This document shows, one piece after another, positions 10,389-24,275 of a DNA stretch of 64,000 nt (the first letter of the stretch is position 1; the number at the start of each line of letters is the position of its first letter). This stretch comes from Ascaphus truei (taxonomy: Eukaryota; Chordata; Amphibia; Anura; Ascaphidae). The notes under the pieces are model-generated. The model ran no database searches and was not told the DNA's origin. It saw only the letters and a program-made list of their open reading frames with translations. The translations under genes and the position numbers were made by a program. Location of the stretch: contig CM071568.1 of the NCBI GenBank assembly GCA_036426205.1, forward strand, positions 42,708,723 to 42,772,722, written 5' to 3'.

Positions 10389-11605
10389 GATGCACCGTGA
10401 ATATTTTAACTTGCAGATTTCAAATGTGATTGATTTCCCAATGTATTTGGGGAAGCAAGCTTTAATATCTCTTATTATACAGAACCAGAGTAGAATTGGC
10501 ATGCTTCCAGAGAGCACTACAATGCATTGCAAATCATTCAAGAAAGGGAGCTTCTAGCGAAAAGACGAAAGGTTGTGCTCTGGCAAATCCTTCAGATAAC
10601 GGGAATCAAGATAAGAAGGCACTACGGAGCACACTGTCAGCAGTATATAATACGCGCAATCTACAATATTGTGCACCACAGAAGTGAAAACATGGCCAAG
10701 CCGACATAAGTGAGCGGCCATCTGGCTAGTATGGACCTGTTTAGCATTGCGCTTAAGTAAGCCTCATATGCTTATCGATCATCTCAGAACCCGGGATTAC
10801 TGCGTGCTCACATTTCTGGCACGTGTACTAAACTATTAGCACGTCAGTACCGCAATTTTTTATGTTTTTAACTAGTCAGAACAAAAACTCATTTAGCGAA
10901 GGTTATTAATGCAGTAGGACGCTCCACGTAGCGCTGCAGTTTTTGCCACCATTTCACCGGCAGCAGTTTCCTGTAAAGACCTTACATTGTGTGACTCGTG
11001 AGACCATTGAAGAGATTAAGAATGGTTTCTTCTGAACCTCACCAGCAACATGTGCTGTACAAGGGCATGAGAAATTAACACAATTAACTGTAACAGGCCA
11101 AGTTAAAAGTTGGTTCGCAAATATGTATAACTGGGAATATTTATACAGGTCTGCTCAGTTAACCTTTATTCTACCATGTGTCAGTAAGTATCCCATGTTA
11201 CTGTCTGATCGGCATAGTGTGAAATAACAGGAGATTCAAATGACGGCGCCAAAAGAGGTTGTAAAACCAAATGGTGGAAGAAGAGTTCCCACAGCCCAGG
11301 AATCAAGGCACCCAATGCCTCCTTTCTCCCGCACCACCCATATTCGTGTTTTGACTTGGAAAGAAGAGGACAGCTGTGGAGGAGAAAGTTAGTACACATT
11401 ATAAAGCAGCCTTTATTTAAGCTGGCGAGCGTTCCAGGAGTAGAGAACATACAGGGCCTTTCATGGGCCACAACTCAATGCTGTTTCTAGGATTCTAAAA
11501 CGGAGACAGATGGAGCTTCAGAAACATTAATGTTGTAGAATATGTGATGTAATATACAATAATGCTTACTAGATTTTAAAGTTAAACTCTAGGTTTTAAA
11601 AACTC
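10389..11605. other. No recognised feature
   Basis: Unique-looking intronic sequence. Several short open frames on both strands show no recognisable domain. Confidence 0.4.
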
Positions 11606-11608
11606 TTA

Positions 11609-11974
11609 GACCAAGTCCTCAGTGGCCTTTGCGGCACGCTATGGCATGCGCGCCGCACACAAGACACAGCCCTCTATGGGGCAGGCCCCAGTCGGCGTGT
11701 GTGTGTGTGTGTGCGCAAGCCGCGAAGCGGGACCGCCTTGGCCAAAAGCCAAGATTTTTGTCTTTTGGTGCGGCGGCCAAGCATTGGCCACGTCACGATG
11801 GCGGTTCAACCAATGAGGGCGAACCAGCCACGTGACGTCATGGCCCGCCCCCGCCACCTCGTCAGATCTCCTGCTCTCCACTCCAAGCGTAGCCAACAGG
11901 TCGTGGCTGAAACGGGTGCACGCGCCGCCAGAGGCTCCTGCGTGCATGCAGCCGTGACCACTGGAGCCGTAGCC
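11609..11974. mobile_element. GC-rich MITE with TTA flanks, copy 1
   Basis: Flanked by TTA (11606-11608, 11975-11977), a 3-bp site typical of PIF/Harbinger elements. The ends are weakly inverted (CCTCAGTGGCC against GACCACTGGAGC). The core CAATGAGGGCGAACCAGC followed by GTGACGTCATGGCCCGCC recurs at about 26978 and 43159. A (GT)n tract interrupts the left half. Long open frames here reflect GC content, not coding. Confidence 0.6.
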
Positions 11975-11977
11975 TTA

Positions 11978-13250
11978 AAGTTTCTCTTTTTGTTTTAAGC
12001 CACTTATGAATGCCACTGGCATCTTTAGAAAGATTAAATATATTGTTTTCCTATTTTTTATGTTATGTAAAAAAAAAAAAAAAATCATGTGTGTGTTTCT
12101 ATTTTCTTTGGGCAAGTTTCATTATGACCCTATCAGGTAATTACGGTCCTTCCCCAGAATCTGTACGCCATTTGATTCCATTAATCGCCACGCAAAACAA
12201 CAAGCCTGGATCAACTATTTAACTGTACATTTTAGAATTTACACATTCTTATTACAAGAGATTAGGAACAGATTGTAAAACACCCCTGGCACGTACGCAC
12301 CCACTTAGCACGCGACCTGCATACGGGACAAGGGTTAATACTCACGCCCGCAAGCGCTCACACTTTTCCCCTCCGCAAAGGTCCGTTAGATGCACAATAT
12401 CTCCTCTACAGGATCCACGATCAATACACAGATTGCAATCTGCCCCACCCTTCACCTCCGCAAAGGTCCCTCAAATGAGTTGTATCTCTCCTCAATCCGT
12501 CCAAAAATATACCACCGCCACGAACAGCACACAAGTGAGCACATGACTTAGATATGCAACCAGGGTTAATACACACGGCTACTCAAGCCACCCCACTTTT
12601 CTCCTCCGCAAGGAACCAGTGAATTCATATTAACCCCTACTCAATTGCAAATCATAACTATCCACTGCCACCACCTGGGGTATGCAAATAAGATTTCAAA
12701 TTAATATTTGCCAGGGCCTCAGGTCCCTGGTTTTTTTTATAGAAAAAAAAACTATGCACTTTAACACCAAAATCAGTTGTAGCAACATGTGTCCGAATGC
12801 GTAAATTACTCTCTCCAGAGTGTGCACCAGTTCATTCAGAGCCCAAAGCATTACTTATTAAATGTTGTAATATATAAATAGAGTGCTTAGGTTACAGAAA
12901 AGGTATTACAAAAAACACTCAGTTACAATAAAAGGCAGAACAGCTTCTTAAAATAAAAGGGGAAAACATAAAAGAAAACCTATACTTTACCAAATGCCAT
13001 AGTTTTCCCCCCAGAGAGGTCACTGGTAAGAAACAATGAAATATCCCGTATCTGGTCTCAAATTACACCTCTGTGGACATCTGATTTTTAAAATCTTTTG
13101 CCCTGATTTAAATACATTCTTTCCTCGTGGCACCGGCATAAACGCAGCCCTTCTAGGAGGCTTTGAACTGCTCTACCAGACCATGTCTATAGAATTTGTG
13201 TAGAACAGTTCACAGCTTGAGTGCGCTATCCAGGATGGATCCCTGCCCAA
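11978..13250. other. Repeat-like sequence with two diverged tandem units
   Basis: The run GGGTTAATAC..CAC..CCTCCGCAA recurs about 235 bp apart (near 12331 and 12564), with a third CACCTCCGCAAAGGTCC at 12452. This suggests part of a tandem or LTR-like repeat. The remainder is unassigned. Confidence 0.4.
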
Positions 13251-13279
13251 TTAAAGCTGCAGTTCAGTCAATATCCTGC

Positions 13280-13746
13280 ATGTGTGTTTTTTTTAATAAA
13301 TCAGTTCTGTAGTAAGAAATAATACTTTTAGCATTTTCTGTTTTTAAAAAAACAACTTTGAAAGACCAATTTTCTTGTATTCTATTTTAACAGCCATTTG
13401 CTAAGGCACTGCCCCTTCATGTCCTGTCACAAGCCCTGGCACACCCCTTTGTCAGCACTGCCCTCCCTCTCTCTAAACGTGCACTAGCATCTGGTCACAT
13501 GATCTTCCTCATACAGTAGTACATTCAAGGAAGCTGGAGAAAAGGGATCAGCCATGCATAGCAGCTCGGATAGGCGATTTCAAACTTATTACAGTGTTTA
13601 TTCCATTCATTGCACGTGTATATAATGTAAAATTGTAATAATTCCATTTATAGCAAACGTGTATATGTGAATATTATTTAGATGTATATGTATGTTACTG
13701 AAATGTGGAGTGAGTGTGTAGGTAAATACACACAATACACTTCCAC

Positions 13747-13798
<52 letters not shown>

Positions 13799-14164
13799 GT
13801 ATGTATATGTGAAGTTATGTGAGTAAAAAAGTGACAAAAACCCTCCATAGCAAGGCAAATAGCAAATGGAAATATTACTGTATGCTCATTTGTATGTATA
13901 TATATATTTATATACACACACACTTCAAATACGGATAGTGATTCACGTAAATGATATATATATATTCACTTTCTGGGAGTATAAGAGTGACTGTCCTGTT
14001 GTTCCTTTTTTTGTATCCATCATTGAATGGTATGCACCCTCTCTTTACGTTTATTTTATACTAGCTGAGAGACCCGGCGTTGCCCGGGATGTAATGTTCC
14101 CGCTCCTCTCTCTCTCCTCACCCCTCCCCCTCTCTCTGTTTGTCCCCCATTCACATCAATCCAG
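13280..14164. repeat. Duplicated segment, copy A
   Basis: Closely matches 24301-25268 over almost its whole length. The differences I can see are mostly one- or two-base insertions and deletions, unlike normal repeat divergence. Includes a (TA)n run and a Helitron-type terminus. After CCAGTTCCCCC at 14158-14168 the two copies part. Confidence 0.85.
14061..14090 (-). mobile_element. Helitron-type 3' terminus, copy A
   Basis: On the minus strand a hairpin CCCGG-GCAACG-CCGGG (14073-14088) is followed after eight bases by CTAG and then T. This matches the Helitron 3' end rule (hairpin about 10 nt before a terminal CTRR, inserted between A and T). The body would extend to higher coordinates. The same terminus occurs at 25160. 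Confidence 0.55.
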
Positions 14165-17100
14165 TTCCCCCCCCGATCCAAATGAAAAAATAACAAGTGC
14201 ATCTATTGGTGAGAGATAGTTAAAACACCATGTTGGGGACACGCATATATTGAGTGTAGATTACCACGTTAAGCCTGGGCAGACAAATACTTTGTCAGGG
14301 AAACAAAAAACCCCAAATAATAGGTCGTGACACGAATCTAAACATACGTGACGGCGACACGTCGACGTGGACAAAGGTCGACGGTGTACTAGCAAATGGC
14401 AATAACAATAAATAAAAAAAGAGATGACTTCCAGCGATCGCGACCAATCCGAAATCGCGAGTTGCGATTACTATAAAAGCGCAGGGGGGAACGCTGGGCG
14501 CTCCGGCAATGGGAGACACTTTGTATTTTGCTGGTGGGACAAGGTCGCAAAATCGGAGGCACGGGGCCACATATAAGCGACAGCCTTAGTGGTGGTGGGG
14601 ATGGGTGTTATGGGCTTAAGAAAGGCTTACAACCCCTTAAAGGGGGTATAGCAAATGCAAGTGCGAGTGGGGGGGATATATACCTCCTGTAAGAAAAAAA
14701 AAAAATTCTACAATAGCATAAACACAACTCACAAGTGCGAGTGTGTCTAGGGGTATGTGGGGAAATTCAAGTCAGAAAAATTGGTGTCAATTAACGCTTT
14801 TCTCTCTCTAGGAAGAATAACAACGTTTAAATAAAAATATTACATGATGTGCAAGATTACTATCAATGCAAATCCTACGGGGGGGGGATAAGCCATTACG
14901 ACAGAGCTACATGAGCATCAATGTACCAACCAAACAACAATACAAACTAGCGGTGCTTGTTAGAATCCCAAATTAGGGTATTCGGAGACTACTGATCAAG
15001 GGACGCAACATTCACACAAAGCTTAATGTTCCCTAACGATTTGGTTTTTCATGTCTGATCTACTTTGACACAACGGGGGAAAATCTTGGTGTCCGCTGAA
15101 AAGAGTGTGATAAGCAACAAGTTACAAGAAATTCGCTAGCTGAAGGGGGGTCAACATGATAATGTGAGGTACCTGGATAAAGGTACAGTGTAAGCATTGA
15201 CCCAAATCTTGTGCGGCAAGGACGGGGGGGGGAGGGTTGTTATCCTTTATGACGTTTCAAATGCTAGTTTTATTGGGACAATATACCTAGTGCTGCTGAT
15301 AAAGGACAACATAACTGGGAGGGGGGGGCAGGGATTGCTTTTGATTTCTCTTTTAACAGCGGACAACTTAAGTGTGAAAAGTTTGAAATGCAGAAGAATG
15401 GCAGGTCAGAAAGTGAGAACAATATAATATTGATGTATAAGTCCTTGTGAAAAAATCGGCTCCATTAATAGAAAACGGTGGTGAAGATTGTAGCTCATCT
15501 TATACTCGGAGGGAAGGGAATTCAGCCCAAAAACTGGGAAATTGACGAATAATTATCCAGAGAGCTGATTATTAATAGTGTTGAGGCTACTAGCGGTGGA
15601 GTCTATATTGTACGAATGAAATAACAGGACCTGCAAAAAACAGCCAAGATAATACGAGTTCTATTATTTCAAACAAAAACTGAGACAGAAATAGGTGGGG
15701 GGGGGAGAGGGGAGGGGGAGAGGAGGGGTTGCAGTGCCCTTCAATAAGGGGGAATGCAAATAATAAAAAGCTACATTACTAGACACAGAACACCGTATAA
15801 AGGTTACAAAAAACTATTTGAGTAACTCTATAATCTGTATTCAGAGGACACAACCAGTTACTCCAAACTTAGCCAGATTTTTCAACAGGAACAGTTTGAA
15901 GTAACGCAGGGCCACAGAGGCTTGTATTAAGGATTTCTAGGGCATGGGGTACAAAGGGGGCACATCAAGCGTGCACCACTGCTGCCAGTGTCTCAGAGAC
16001 CTCCCTGACCTTCCCTAGCTGCACCGTAAAATCATAAGTGAATTGTATTTTTTGTGTGTAGGACAGTGTCACAAGATCTAAGGGAAGATGGATAGCTTAT
16101 GGTATACGTGTGTAGGGCTCACAATGAACATGAGATGCGCGGAATCATGCTAGGTAGCAGGGATTACGGCGAAAGCTGGGGCAGGGAGGATACGCAAGGT
16201 AGCCTCAAGCCTGGCTAAATCTGTTTGAAGATCATAACCAAAAACGCTAAGCTAACAAATCTGTACCTTATACAAATCTGCCAGGTTTACCCGGCAATGT
16301 GCACCTGTTGCAGATAATTCAAAATCGAAGAAAGCACGTGACACAAAGGTGCCGCATTTCTTAAGGCAAGTGGTTAGTGGTTGAACGAGAGAAAGCACCT
16401 AGTATCACATACAATGAATATACTTAGGAGCATGAGTGTCTTTTTAACCCTTTTTTTTTAGTTTACGGAAACCTATTACTATATTGTATTATATGTGAAA
16501 TTGCTGCGAAAAACCGGGGCAAAAAGGAAAGGCAACAACGCTAATATCACAGCTAGAGATCAGATGCACGTTGTAAGGAACCCCAGCCTCCTCTTAGTAC
16601 GTGTGTCTGGGGATCTGATGGCATTAGTAAAAGTTCCGTTCTGATATTTAATTACGGTTGCAAGGAACAAATTTTATTCGAAAATGAAAAACTGAAAAAA
16701 TTGTAGTGAGAGGCGCTTTAGGTGAAGAGGGGGGGGAAGGGAAAGAAAGAAACCACAAACCGCGGAACGCGCCGACCGACCGAGTTTAAAAAACCGATTC
16801 GTGTTTAGTAAGATTTCATTGTGGTGATAACTGTATTAGCTTGTTTTTGCATGGGTGTGGGGAGTTGATATGTAAGCAGAACAAAAAGGTAAAAGGGATT
16901 GCTAAAAAATATATTGTTACAAAGCCGATTAATCCTTTGATTATGTTTTAGAGAGGAAAGGGGGTGGTCTTGTAAGACTGGCTCGCGCTTCTTACATCGC
17001 GGGAGTCGCGGACAAGGGAGAGGTAAGTTGCCCCGGGACTAACGCGGGGTGCCGTCGTGAGCGGTCTGCGTCGCGGATTGGAGTAGCAGGGGGGCGCTGG

Positions 17101-20100
17101 GCGATCCTTGGATAAATCGCACATTCAGCGAGGAGAAGCAGCGGTTGCGCGGGATGGGGGGGGCCGACATTAAGAGTGGGCTTGCGGACGGCCATCTTAG
17201 GGTGGCATGTTACTAAATGTCACCGTGCGGTGGCGACTGGGGGAAGAGTTGTCCCCAGAGGCCACTGAGACGGGGGTGACGGGGTACTGCGGGGGGTGGT
17301 CACAACCAGCGACATGGACAGTGAAATAAAAAAGAAGCCATAGGGCTGCTGCAAAAGGTTAGAAGACAAATGGAACGGCCCGGGTAAGACAAATTTTTGG
17401 GCGCGAACGGGGTATCGAGACGCAGTCCAGTTTAGGTCAAAGGAGACAAAGGGAAAAAAGAAAAGAGGGGAGTCGCCTGGGGATTCAAACATCAGCAACA
17501 CTCAGGGTTGATTGGGGGGGGGGTCCAGCGTGGCAGTACCATAACTGCATGACACTGCAATGAGGATATTAGTGTAACTCAGAACTACAAGGCAGGTATG
17601 TGGAGTGACTGGGTACGAAGGGGCGCCGCCAATTATAGGGAAAAACAAACGGGGACTGAGGTGCGCATCTCCCCTTAATTGGTACTTGTTATGTAGATGA
17701 TATGGAAAGGGCTCCAGGCGTCGTGTTCAACACCTTGATGTAGCGTGGAAAGGGCACGGCAGATAAAGAAGGCTGAGAGACCCTGTGGCCTGGGACAAGG
17801 CCATGGCCCTGCTCGGGACGTTTGGTTAAGACCTCCTGCTTAGCTCACCACATGAGGCAGACAAGAGGGACCCAAGAGAAGCGTAAGAGGGGGAACATTG
17901 TTGAGGCCCCGGACAGGACATTATGACATGACCTGGTAACACGACGGAAGACGCAAGATCCTTTCTACGCTGCACCGTTGGTACTGGAGTGCCCAGTGAA
18001 AGGTATAAAAAGTGCACCACGGTCCACAGGGGTGTAAGCGCTAGCTTTCATAAACAGCTTGGTGTGGTACTGACATATGTTAAATAGTACCTGTGAGTGT
18101 ATTAGGCTTTATGTACTGTGTGTGATTGGTTTCCCCGTGTTGAAGGGTTTTATCGCCTAGCCCACCTGGGATCCTTCATAGTGGAGGGCGCTGTACCAAT
18201 AGGTCGGCAAAAGCGTCACCGCCAGGCTCACAGCAGTCATCAGATGCTTAGCCTCCTGTGAGCAAACAAGTTATATTCATATAGAAGGAGGCTACAATTA
18301 TGGGAGAGCTGAACTGGACTGGGGATACAGAGCGGGAGGGCTGGGGGTGCCGCTAGAGAGTAGTACAAAATTGTAGGGACATGTTTTTAACATTCCAAGC
18401 AAGAGGTCCCGAGTGGTCCCTCCATTTCCATCACGAATCTCCCCCCGCCACATGGTCGGCAGTGGGGGACATCCTAACGATACACCCCATGGGAAGTCTG
18501 ACATACCTAACGCGGTACCCGGCCGAGTTTTAGCCACGCCCCGGCCCGATAGGGCTGAAATCTGGTGGATGATCTGTACCACATCATAGTTTTGCGCAGG
18601 GCAACTAAATATGTGTAAGAAGATGCCCCCCGGGCCCTGCATTTTCTGGAAGCCCTTCCACGAGTTGTCCATTGAATATCCAGGATCTGCCAATCCGATG
18701 GAGATATATATGATATCGTATTATTTTTAATAAATACTAATATAATGCGAGTTTGCGGCGCTGTGCAAGATCACCGCCAAAATCGGGCCCCAAACATCGC
18801 CGAACCAAAAAATCTACTCGCCACCTTACCATAGCCACAAGAGGCCACCATCAATATTGCCACCGCCGACCCACTCACGCCCCCCAAAAATTTACAATTA
18901 GCGCTTGCGTTACAATGCAAGGGATGTGGCTTGGTGACTAGTTATCCTCGCCCCCATTCAAACCCAGGTAGTCCTGGATGCCCCCGCTTCACAATAATCT
19001 AAAGAAGCATGCCCGCCTGGGATCTTACCGTGATCCCAAAAAAAACGACAGAAGGAAGGTCGCGCTCAATGTCCATGGTACCATCATATCCGCTCCCCAC
19101 AATGTTATATGTTGGAGGTAGGTGGTTCCCTACCTGTCTTCTGGGTTAGTGGGGATCCGATTGTCATCCGCGTGAGCTTGAGAGTGTAGGTACATATTAA
19201 ATTAAATATATAAGGTGTGTAACTTACAGGATATCCAGCAATCCAGAGTATGGTGAGACACCGAGAGGAGAGCGAGAGATACACACAGACAAGAGGAGAT
19301 AGACACACACCACAGCACAGAAGGAGAGAGACCAAACACACACAACACAGAGAGGAAAGACACACACACACACAGATGAGAGAAGAAGGAACAGGGAAGC
19401 GGGACAGAGCGGCCGCGTTCCGAGAGACGAAAAAAAGAAAAAAACACCCAACGGACAACGGGGAGAGAGGATAGTGAGGGGAACGAAAGAAGGGGAAAAT
19501 AAGCGGGGGTAAGAGAAAGGACCGTACTAAGGGGGGATAGGAAGGCGAGCAGACTAGAGGCTGTCCGAAAAACGCATGACGGGCAAGAAACTGAAAGGAG
19601 GAGGGATGTATGTTGAGATATCTAAAGTTACCCAGAATGGGTTTAAAGGTGATGCGTAACGGACTAGAGGAATGGAAACAGGAGCAAAGGAGAAAGAGGA
19701 GGACTCGGGAGGGAAGAGTAGAGTTTGTTATGAATTAAGGGAAACACGTAATAGAACGTTAACGGAGAATACGTAAAGATGAAAAAAGGACTAAAAACCA
19801 AACGATAGGGGGGAATGAGGTTAACTACGAGGAACCGTGTGAGATGGAGGGGGTGAGAGGGTGAAGAAAAACTCGCAAAAAGAGATGACAGTAGACAAAA
19901 AGCAGGAAAGGGTTCTAGATATGCTAGACGGGGGAAAAAGAATGAGGGCAGAGGGAAGAGAAAAAGAGCGTAAAGAGAGCACACAGACAGAGAGTAGAGA
20001 GAGTGGAGACGACATAGGGGAGAGAGAGAGACAGACAGGGGGAGAGAGGGACAGAGAGAGGGGAGAGAAGACATAGAGAGGGAGAGATGAGACAGAGAGA

Positions 20101-22830
20101 GGGGAGCGGTCTCCCGCTCTCGGGCTCTAGTGGCGCCCTCTCTCGGAATGGCTTAGCAGCATCTACGGCGCCCGCTGCCTCGCGTAAGACCTCCTCGTCT
20201 CGTTGAGACAAGATAGTGGAGAGAGATCTTCCGCTCCCCTCCATACTGCTTCCGTGCAACTATAAAATGGTTGAAAGACATAGATAATCGGGGCAAGTGA
20301 GACAGCTCGGGGGAGATAGACATAGCTTTGATCTTTCACTCCATCTAAATTTTGCTACTTACCCCACGAGCTCTGTTTAGATTTCCAATACTAGCTTTGC
20401 TGCTTTACCCTCTCTATGTTTCTCCGACATTTCCTCCCTCTCCCCCCTCTCCAACCCTCATCGCTTTTAGCCGCTCTCCCTCGCTCTTTCTCTCTCCCCT
20501 CTCCTCCACCCACCTTTTTCGCTCCTCCCTTCAACGCTTCACCACCCCTGTCGCTCTCCCCTCTCCTTTGTCTCCTCCTCCTTTCTCTCCGTCCACCTCT
20601 TTCTCTCCTTCCTCTATCTCTTCGTCACCCTCTCTTAGTGGATATTTTTTCTCATCTCCCTCTCTCTTTTCTCCCGATTCTCTACTTGTCTTCTCTCTCT
20701 CCTATTGCGTTCTCGCCTTCTTCCTATTCTTTCTTTTTATTCCTTCCTTTTGTTTTTTTTGGACCGACTGGGGTTATGGGTGGGGAGGCTGACCGACTGG
20801 GGGATTGGTGGGGAGGGGGGATGACGTACTGGGTGACTGACTGATATATGTGGGGTGACTGATGGGGGGGGGGGGAGGGGGGGACACATCTGGTGTCCTG
20901 CACCACCCAACAACACACACTCCTTCTCTCATACACACACACACACACCCTCTCCCATACAACAACTGGGGGGCACTCTCCACACTCTCCCATACATCCA
21001 CAGCCCTTTCCATACACACACACACCAGAGCACTCCCGATAACACACAGAGCGGACATCCCTCCATACATCTACACAACCCCTAAACCCCGTCATGGTGT
21101 TTTTTTTAGAAATATATTAAATGCTAAATTTAGTTCAGGATTCCTCGACAGAGCATCACCACTTCCCGCCTCTCCAATCCCCCACCTCGTTCAAGGAGCA
21201 GGAGTGCTGGTGTACGGAACCCCCCGCTAACCACCATCCCTTCCGGCAAGGCAATGGGAGCAACCGGGGATGGAGAGGAGCGATGGAGAGGAGCACACGC
21301 CCACGCTCTCAGATACGGAGGCAACCGGAATGGGGAGGCACCCCCGCTACAACGTTCCCGGCAGGGGGCAGCTGGGGAGCGCCCGGGGGGGACTGGAGAG
21401 GAGCGCCCGGAGAACGGTGAACGAGCACCCCCGCCGGTCGTCAGGGAACAAAGCACCAGTAAAAACAGGGAGGACACCATCACCGCCTCGTGGGGACGAC
21501 ACGGAATGGGGAGGAAACCCCCTCTACCTAAACCACTTCCCCGCCCGGCAGGCAGGCGGGACGCCGGGGACGGAGGAGCACCTCTACACCCAACCACCTC
21601 CCGCCTCTCGGGGACACAAGCGGACGGGAGGAGCATCCCCGCTCCACCCGCATACCCACCAAACGCGCCACCCGGTGGGGCAGCGGGAAGTCGGGGATGG
21701 AGGGAGCTCTAGCTGGGGACGAAGAGGAGCACTTCCACAACCACCGCCTCAGCGGGGATGAGCACCAGGACGAGAGCATCCCCAGCTAAACCATCGCCTC
21801 ATTCCCACCCGGCGGGCAGCGGAGCGTTGGGGACGAAAGAGGAGAGCACTTCCACTCCACTTCCACTACCACCAACCGCCCGACCACTAGAACCGCCGGG
21901 AGATCCGGGTTACATTGACACCATTTATACTATCATCCCCGCTACCACCCATTCCACCACGAACGGGCAGAGCGGGAGCGTGGGGACCGAAGAGGACACT
22001 TGCCCACTACCATCCACTAAAACCAAAAAACTCACCGCCGCGTGGTACAGCCATCCAGGGTCGATCATCCCTGCTCCACCGGGCGACCCAACCCCTTCCC
22101 CCCTCTTCCTGCCCCGGGAGCTGCGGGAACGGAGGGAGCACCTCTACTACCACGCTATCCCGCCTCGTGGGGACGAAGTGACGGGGAGGAGCATCCCTCT
22201 CCAAGACCGGGAGTCCCCCCCTGCAGGCAAAGCGGAGAGCCGGGGATGGAGAGCGCCTCCGGGATGAAGAGGAGCACTTCCACTACGCCAGGAATCCCGT
22301 GACCACGCGAGCACCAGTGGAGGGAGGAGCACCCCGCTCCCCCCCTCCCATTGGGCGTGGGCAGGCGGTATAGCGTGTGTCGGAGGAATCGGCCTCGCGG
22401 GACAGGTAAGACCACCGGGGACAGGGATGAGCACCATCCTCTACCATCGTCCCCACCCGGCGGCACAGTTCAAGTCCGGACGGGGAAGAGTCACCCTCGG
22501 GCTAGGCCAAACCCGTCCTCGGGGGCCGCGGATGCAAGTTAAGCTGAAAGGAAGCTTATATTTCTCGCGCTGTGATGGCCTTATAGAGCCTGGGCTGGGA
22601 AGAAATTTGGCAGCGGCCGTCCAAGCCGGATACAGGGTTGCTGTGGATTTGTACCCCAAAAAAATACGGTACTTCATAAAAAAAAAAAATAATCAAAAAT
22701 GTTTTTTTTTTAAGTCACCCTACACCGGAAACACCGGCGTGCGCTAAGCGGCGGCATTAATTCGGGGTCGCCACGGGAACAAATCTGGCCACCCCTGGCG
22801 ACCGTGATACCGGATTTGTGTCGAGCCCCC
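14165..22830. other. Low-confidence sequence with purine/pyrimidine tracts
   Basis: Contains many poly-G runs, GA-rich (19250-20100), CT-rich (20400-20750) and CA-rich (20920-21060) tracts, and no recognisable gene. The texture resembles unpolished long-read sequence. Open frames of 100-170 codons follow base composition and have no domain. Confidence 0.5.
21230..22480. repeat. GC-rich degenerate minisatellite
   Basis: Variants of GGGGACGAAGAGGAGCAC, CTCTACCACC and CCGCCTCGTGGGGA recur at irregular spacing of roughly 50-100 bases. Overlapping open frames on both strands are a by-product of the repeat and its GC content. Confidence 0.65.
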
Positions 22831-22877
22831 TCTATTATATACAATTATTATATATATACTAGGTAATGTGATACGAT

Positions 22878-23020
22878 ACGTGCGAGCGAACATATCAGAT
22901 GCGCACACTCCACGAGGTTGTCAAAAAGTTTTTTGTATTTAGTGGTTCAATTATGTCTCACTAAATACAAACTTTTTGGCAACCTCGGAGTCTGGCAATC
23001 TGATATTCGCGTCCACGGGT
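22878..23020. mobile_element. Short perfect-arm foldback
   Basis: CACGAGGTTGTCAAAAAGTT is inverted as AACTTTTTGGCAACCTCG, with TTTGTATTTAGTG/CACTAAATACAAA near the centre and outer arms ATCAGATGCG against TATCAGATTGCC on the other strand. The loop is about 16 bases. No coding capacity. Confidence 0.75.
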
Positions 23021-23790
23021 ATCGGTCCTCACTATTTGATTCATACATGATTTGCACGTCCACTGTTTATCTACCTTGTTCTCATCCTATTCACTAGTAT
23101 ATAATATATATATATATAATATATATATAATATAATATATATATATATAATATATATATATATGAATATCTATGCAAATAATACTGTTGCTCATCTGATG
23201 TCGTTATGCAGGTCTGGTTCAACTGCAACCCCCGCCTTTTCCTTCCATTACACCCAGCATATAAACAGCACTTCCACTGCAGCAAGCGATTCTGGGAAAT
23301 GACATGCAAATGACACACAGTGTCACTACTTTTTGCCTCAATAACCTTTGTTAAGACATGTTCCTATGGGCTGTAAGCGTTGCTGGTCATGGTCACAGGC
23401 TTTGAAGCACATCCAGACCTTTCCTGTGGAGGGATATTTGGTACACTTTTTTTACTCACCATAACTTAACCTCTCATAGTTATGGTTTATATATATTATA
23501 TAGTATACCTATAATATAGTATAATATCTCTATATATATATCGTATATATTATATAATCTCATATATATTATAATATAATATATATCTTTAATCCATTCC
23601 TATTCCTCAAAAAAATGAATATGAGGAGTGGCAGAGCCTATATAAATGATTTAAACATAGAGCAGATAATTAATGAGTGGCAAGCAGGAAATCATCCATA
23701 TTAGAGGAGTCTGATGGTTAAGACAAGGCAATTCATGAAACAACCTTAAATTCATCTTAATTCAAAACCAGACAAGTAGGAAGGGAAGCA
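23021..23790. other. AT microsatellites in otherwise unassigned sequence
   Basis: Long interrupted (TA)n tracts at 23099-23163 and 23486-23588. The remainder has no recognised feature. Confidence 0.7.
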
Positions 23791-23804
23791 AAACTGAACA
23801 TTAC

Positions 23805-24275
23805 ATAGTTTTTACATAGTTCTAGTAGAGTGAGGTTGAAAAAGAAACATTCCGTCCCATCAGTTCCAACACCTATGCTCAAATTTAAGGACAACAGATA
23901 CTTTAACACCCCTATATCTATACTTACTTAGTTTTGGGGATCCAGAGGAGGAACACAAAAAAGAAGCCCCATTAAGGGGGAAAAATTCATTTCCTCCTGA
24001 CTCCAAGCCAAGAATTGGCAATCGTATTAGTCCCTGGAATCAACAAATTCAATGGTTTCTGGTCTCTTCCCATGTTACTTATTTGGATAATCCCTGGTAT
24101 ACTTTCCCATCTCAAACAGATGTCCAAACCTTTTTTGAACAACTTATTGTATCTGCCATCCCAGTCCCCATGGGTAAATATTCCACATTTTAACTGCCAT
24201 TACTGTAAAGAACCCTTAGAAAATTCCGTTGTTGCTGGTGAATTTCCTTTCCTCCAACCTTAAGAAGAAAGCTCA
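23805..24275. repeat. Interspersed repeat of frog type
   Basis: Begins TTACATAGTTTTTACATAGT then GAGGTTGAAAAAGA, CCGTCCCATCAGTTC and later CCTGGAATCAACAA. This combination is familiar from anuran and fish genomes, and it ends in a proline/leucine-rich pseudo-frame. Assignment to a class is not possible by eye. Confidence 0.5.

Noticed and set aside
21130..22470. Overlapping long open frames on both strands, possible GC-rich gene
   Set aside because: Degenerate minisatellite with high GC; no recognisable domain and symmetric openness of both strands.
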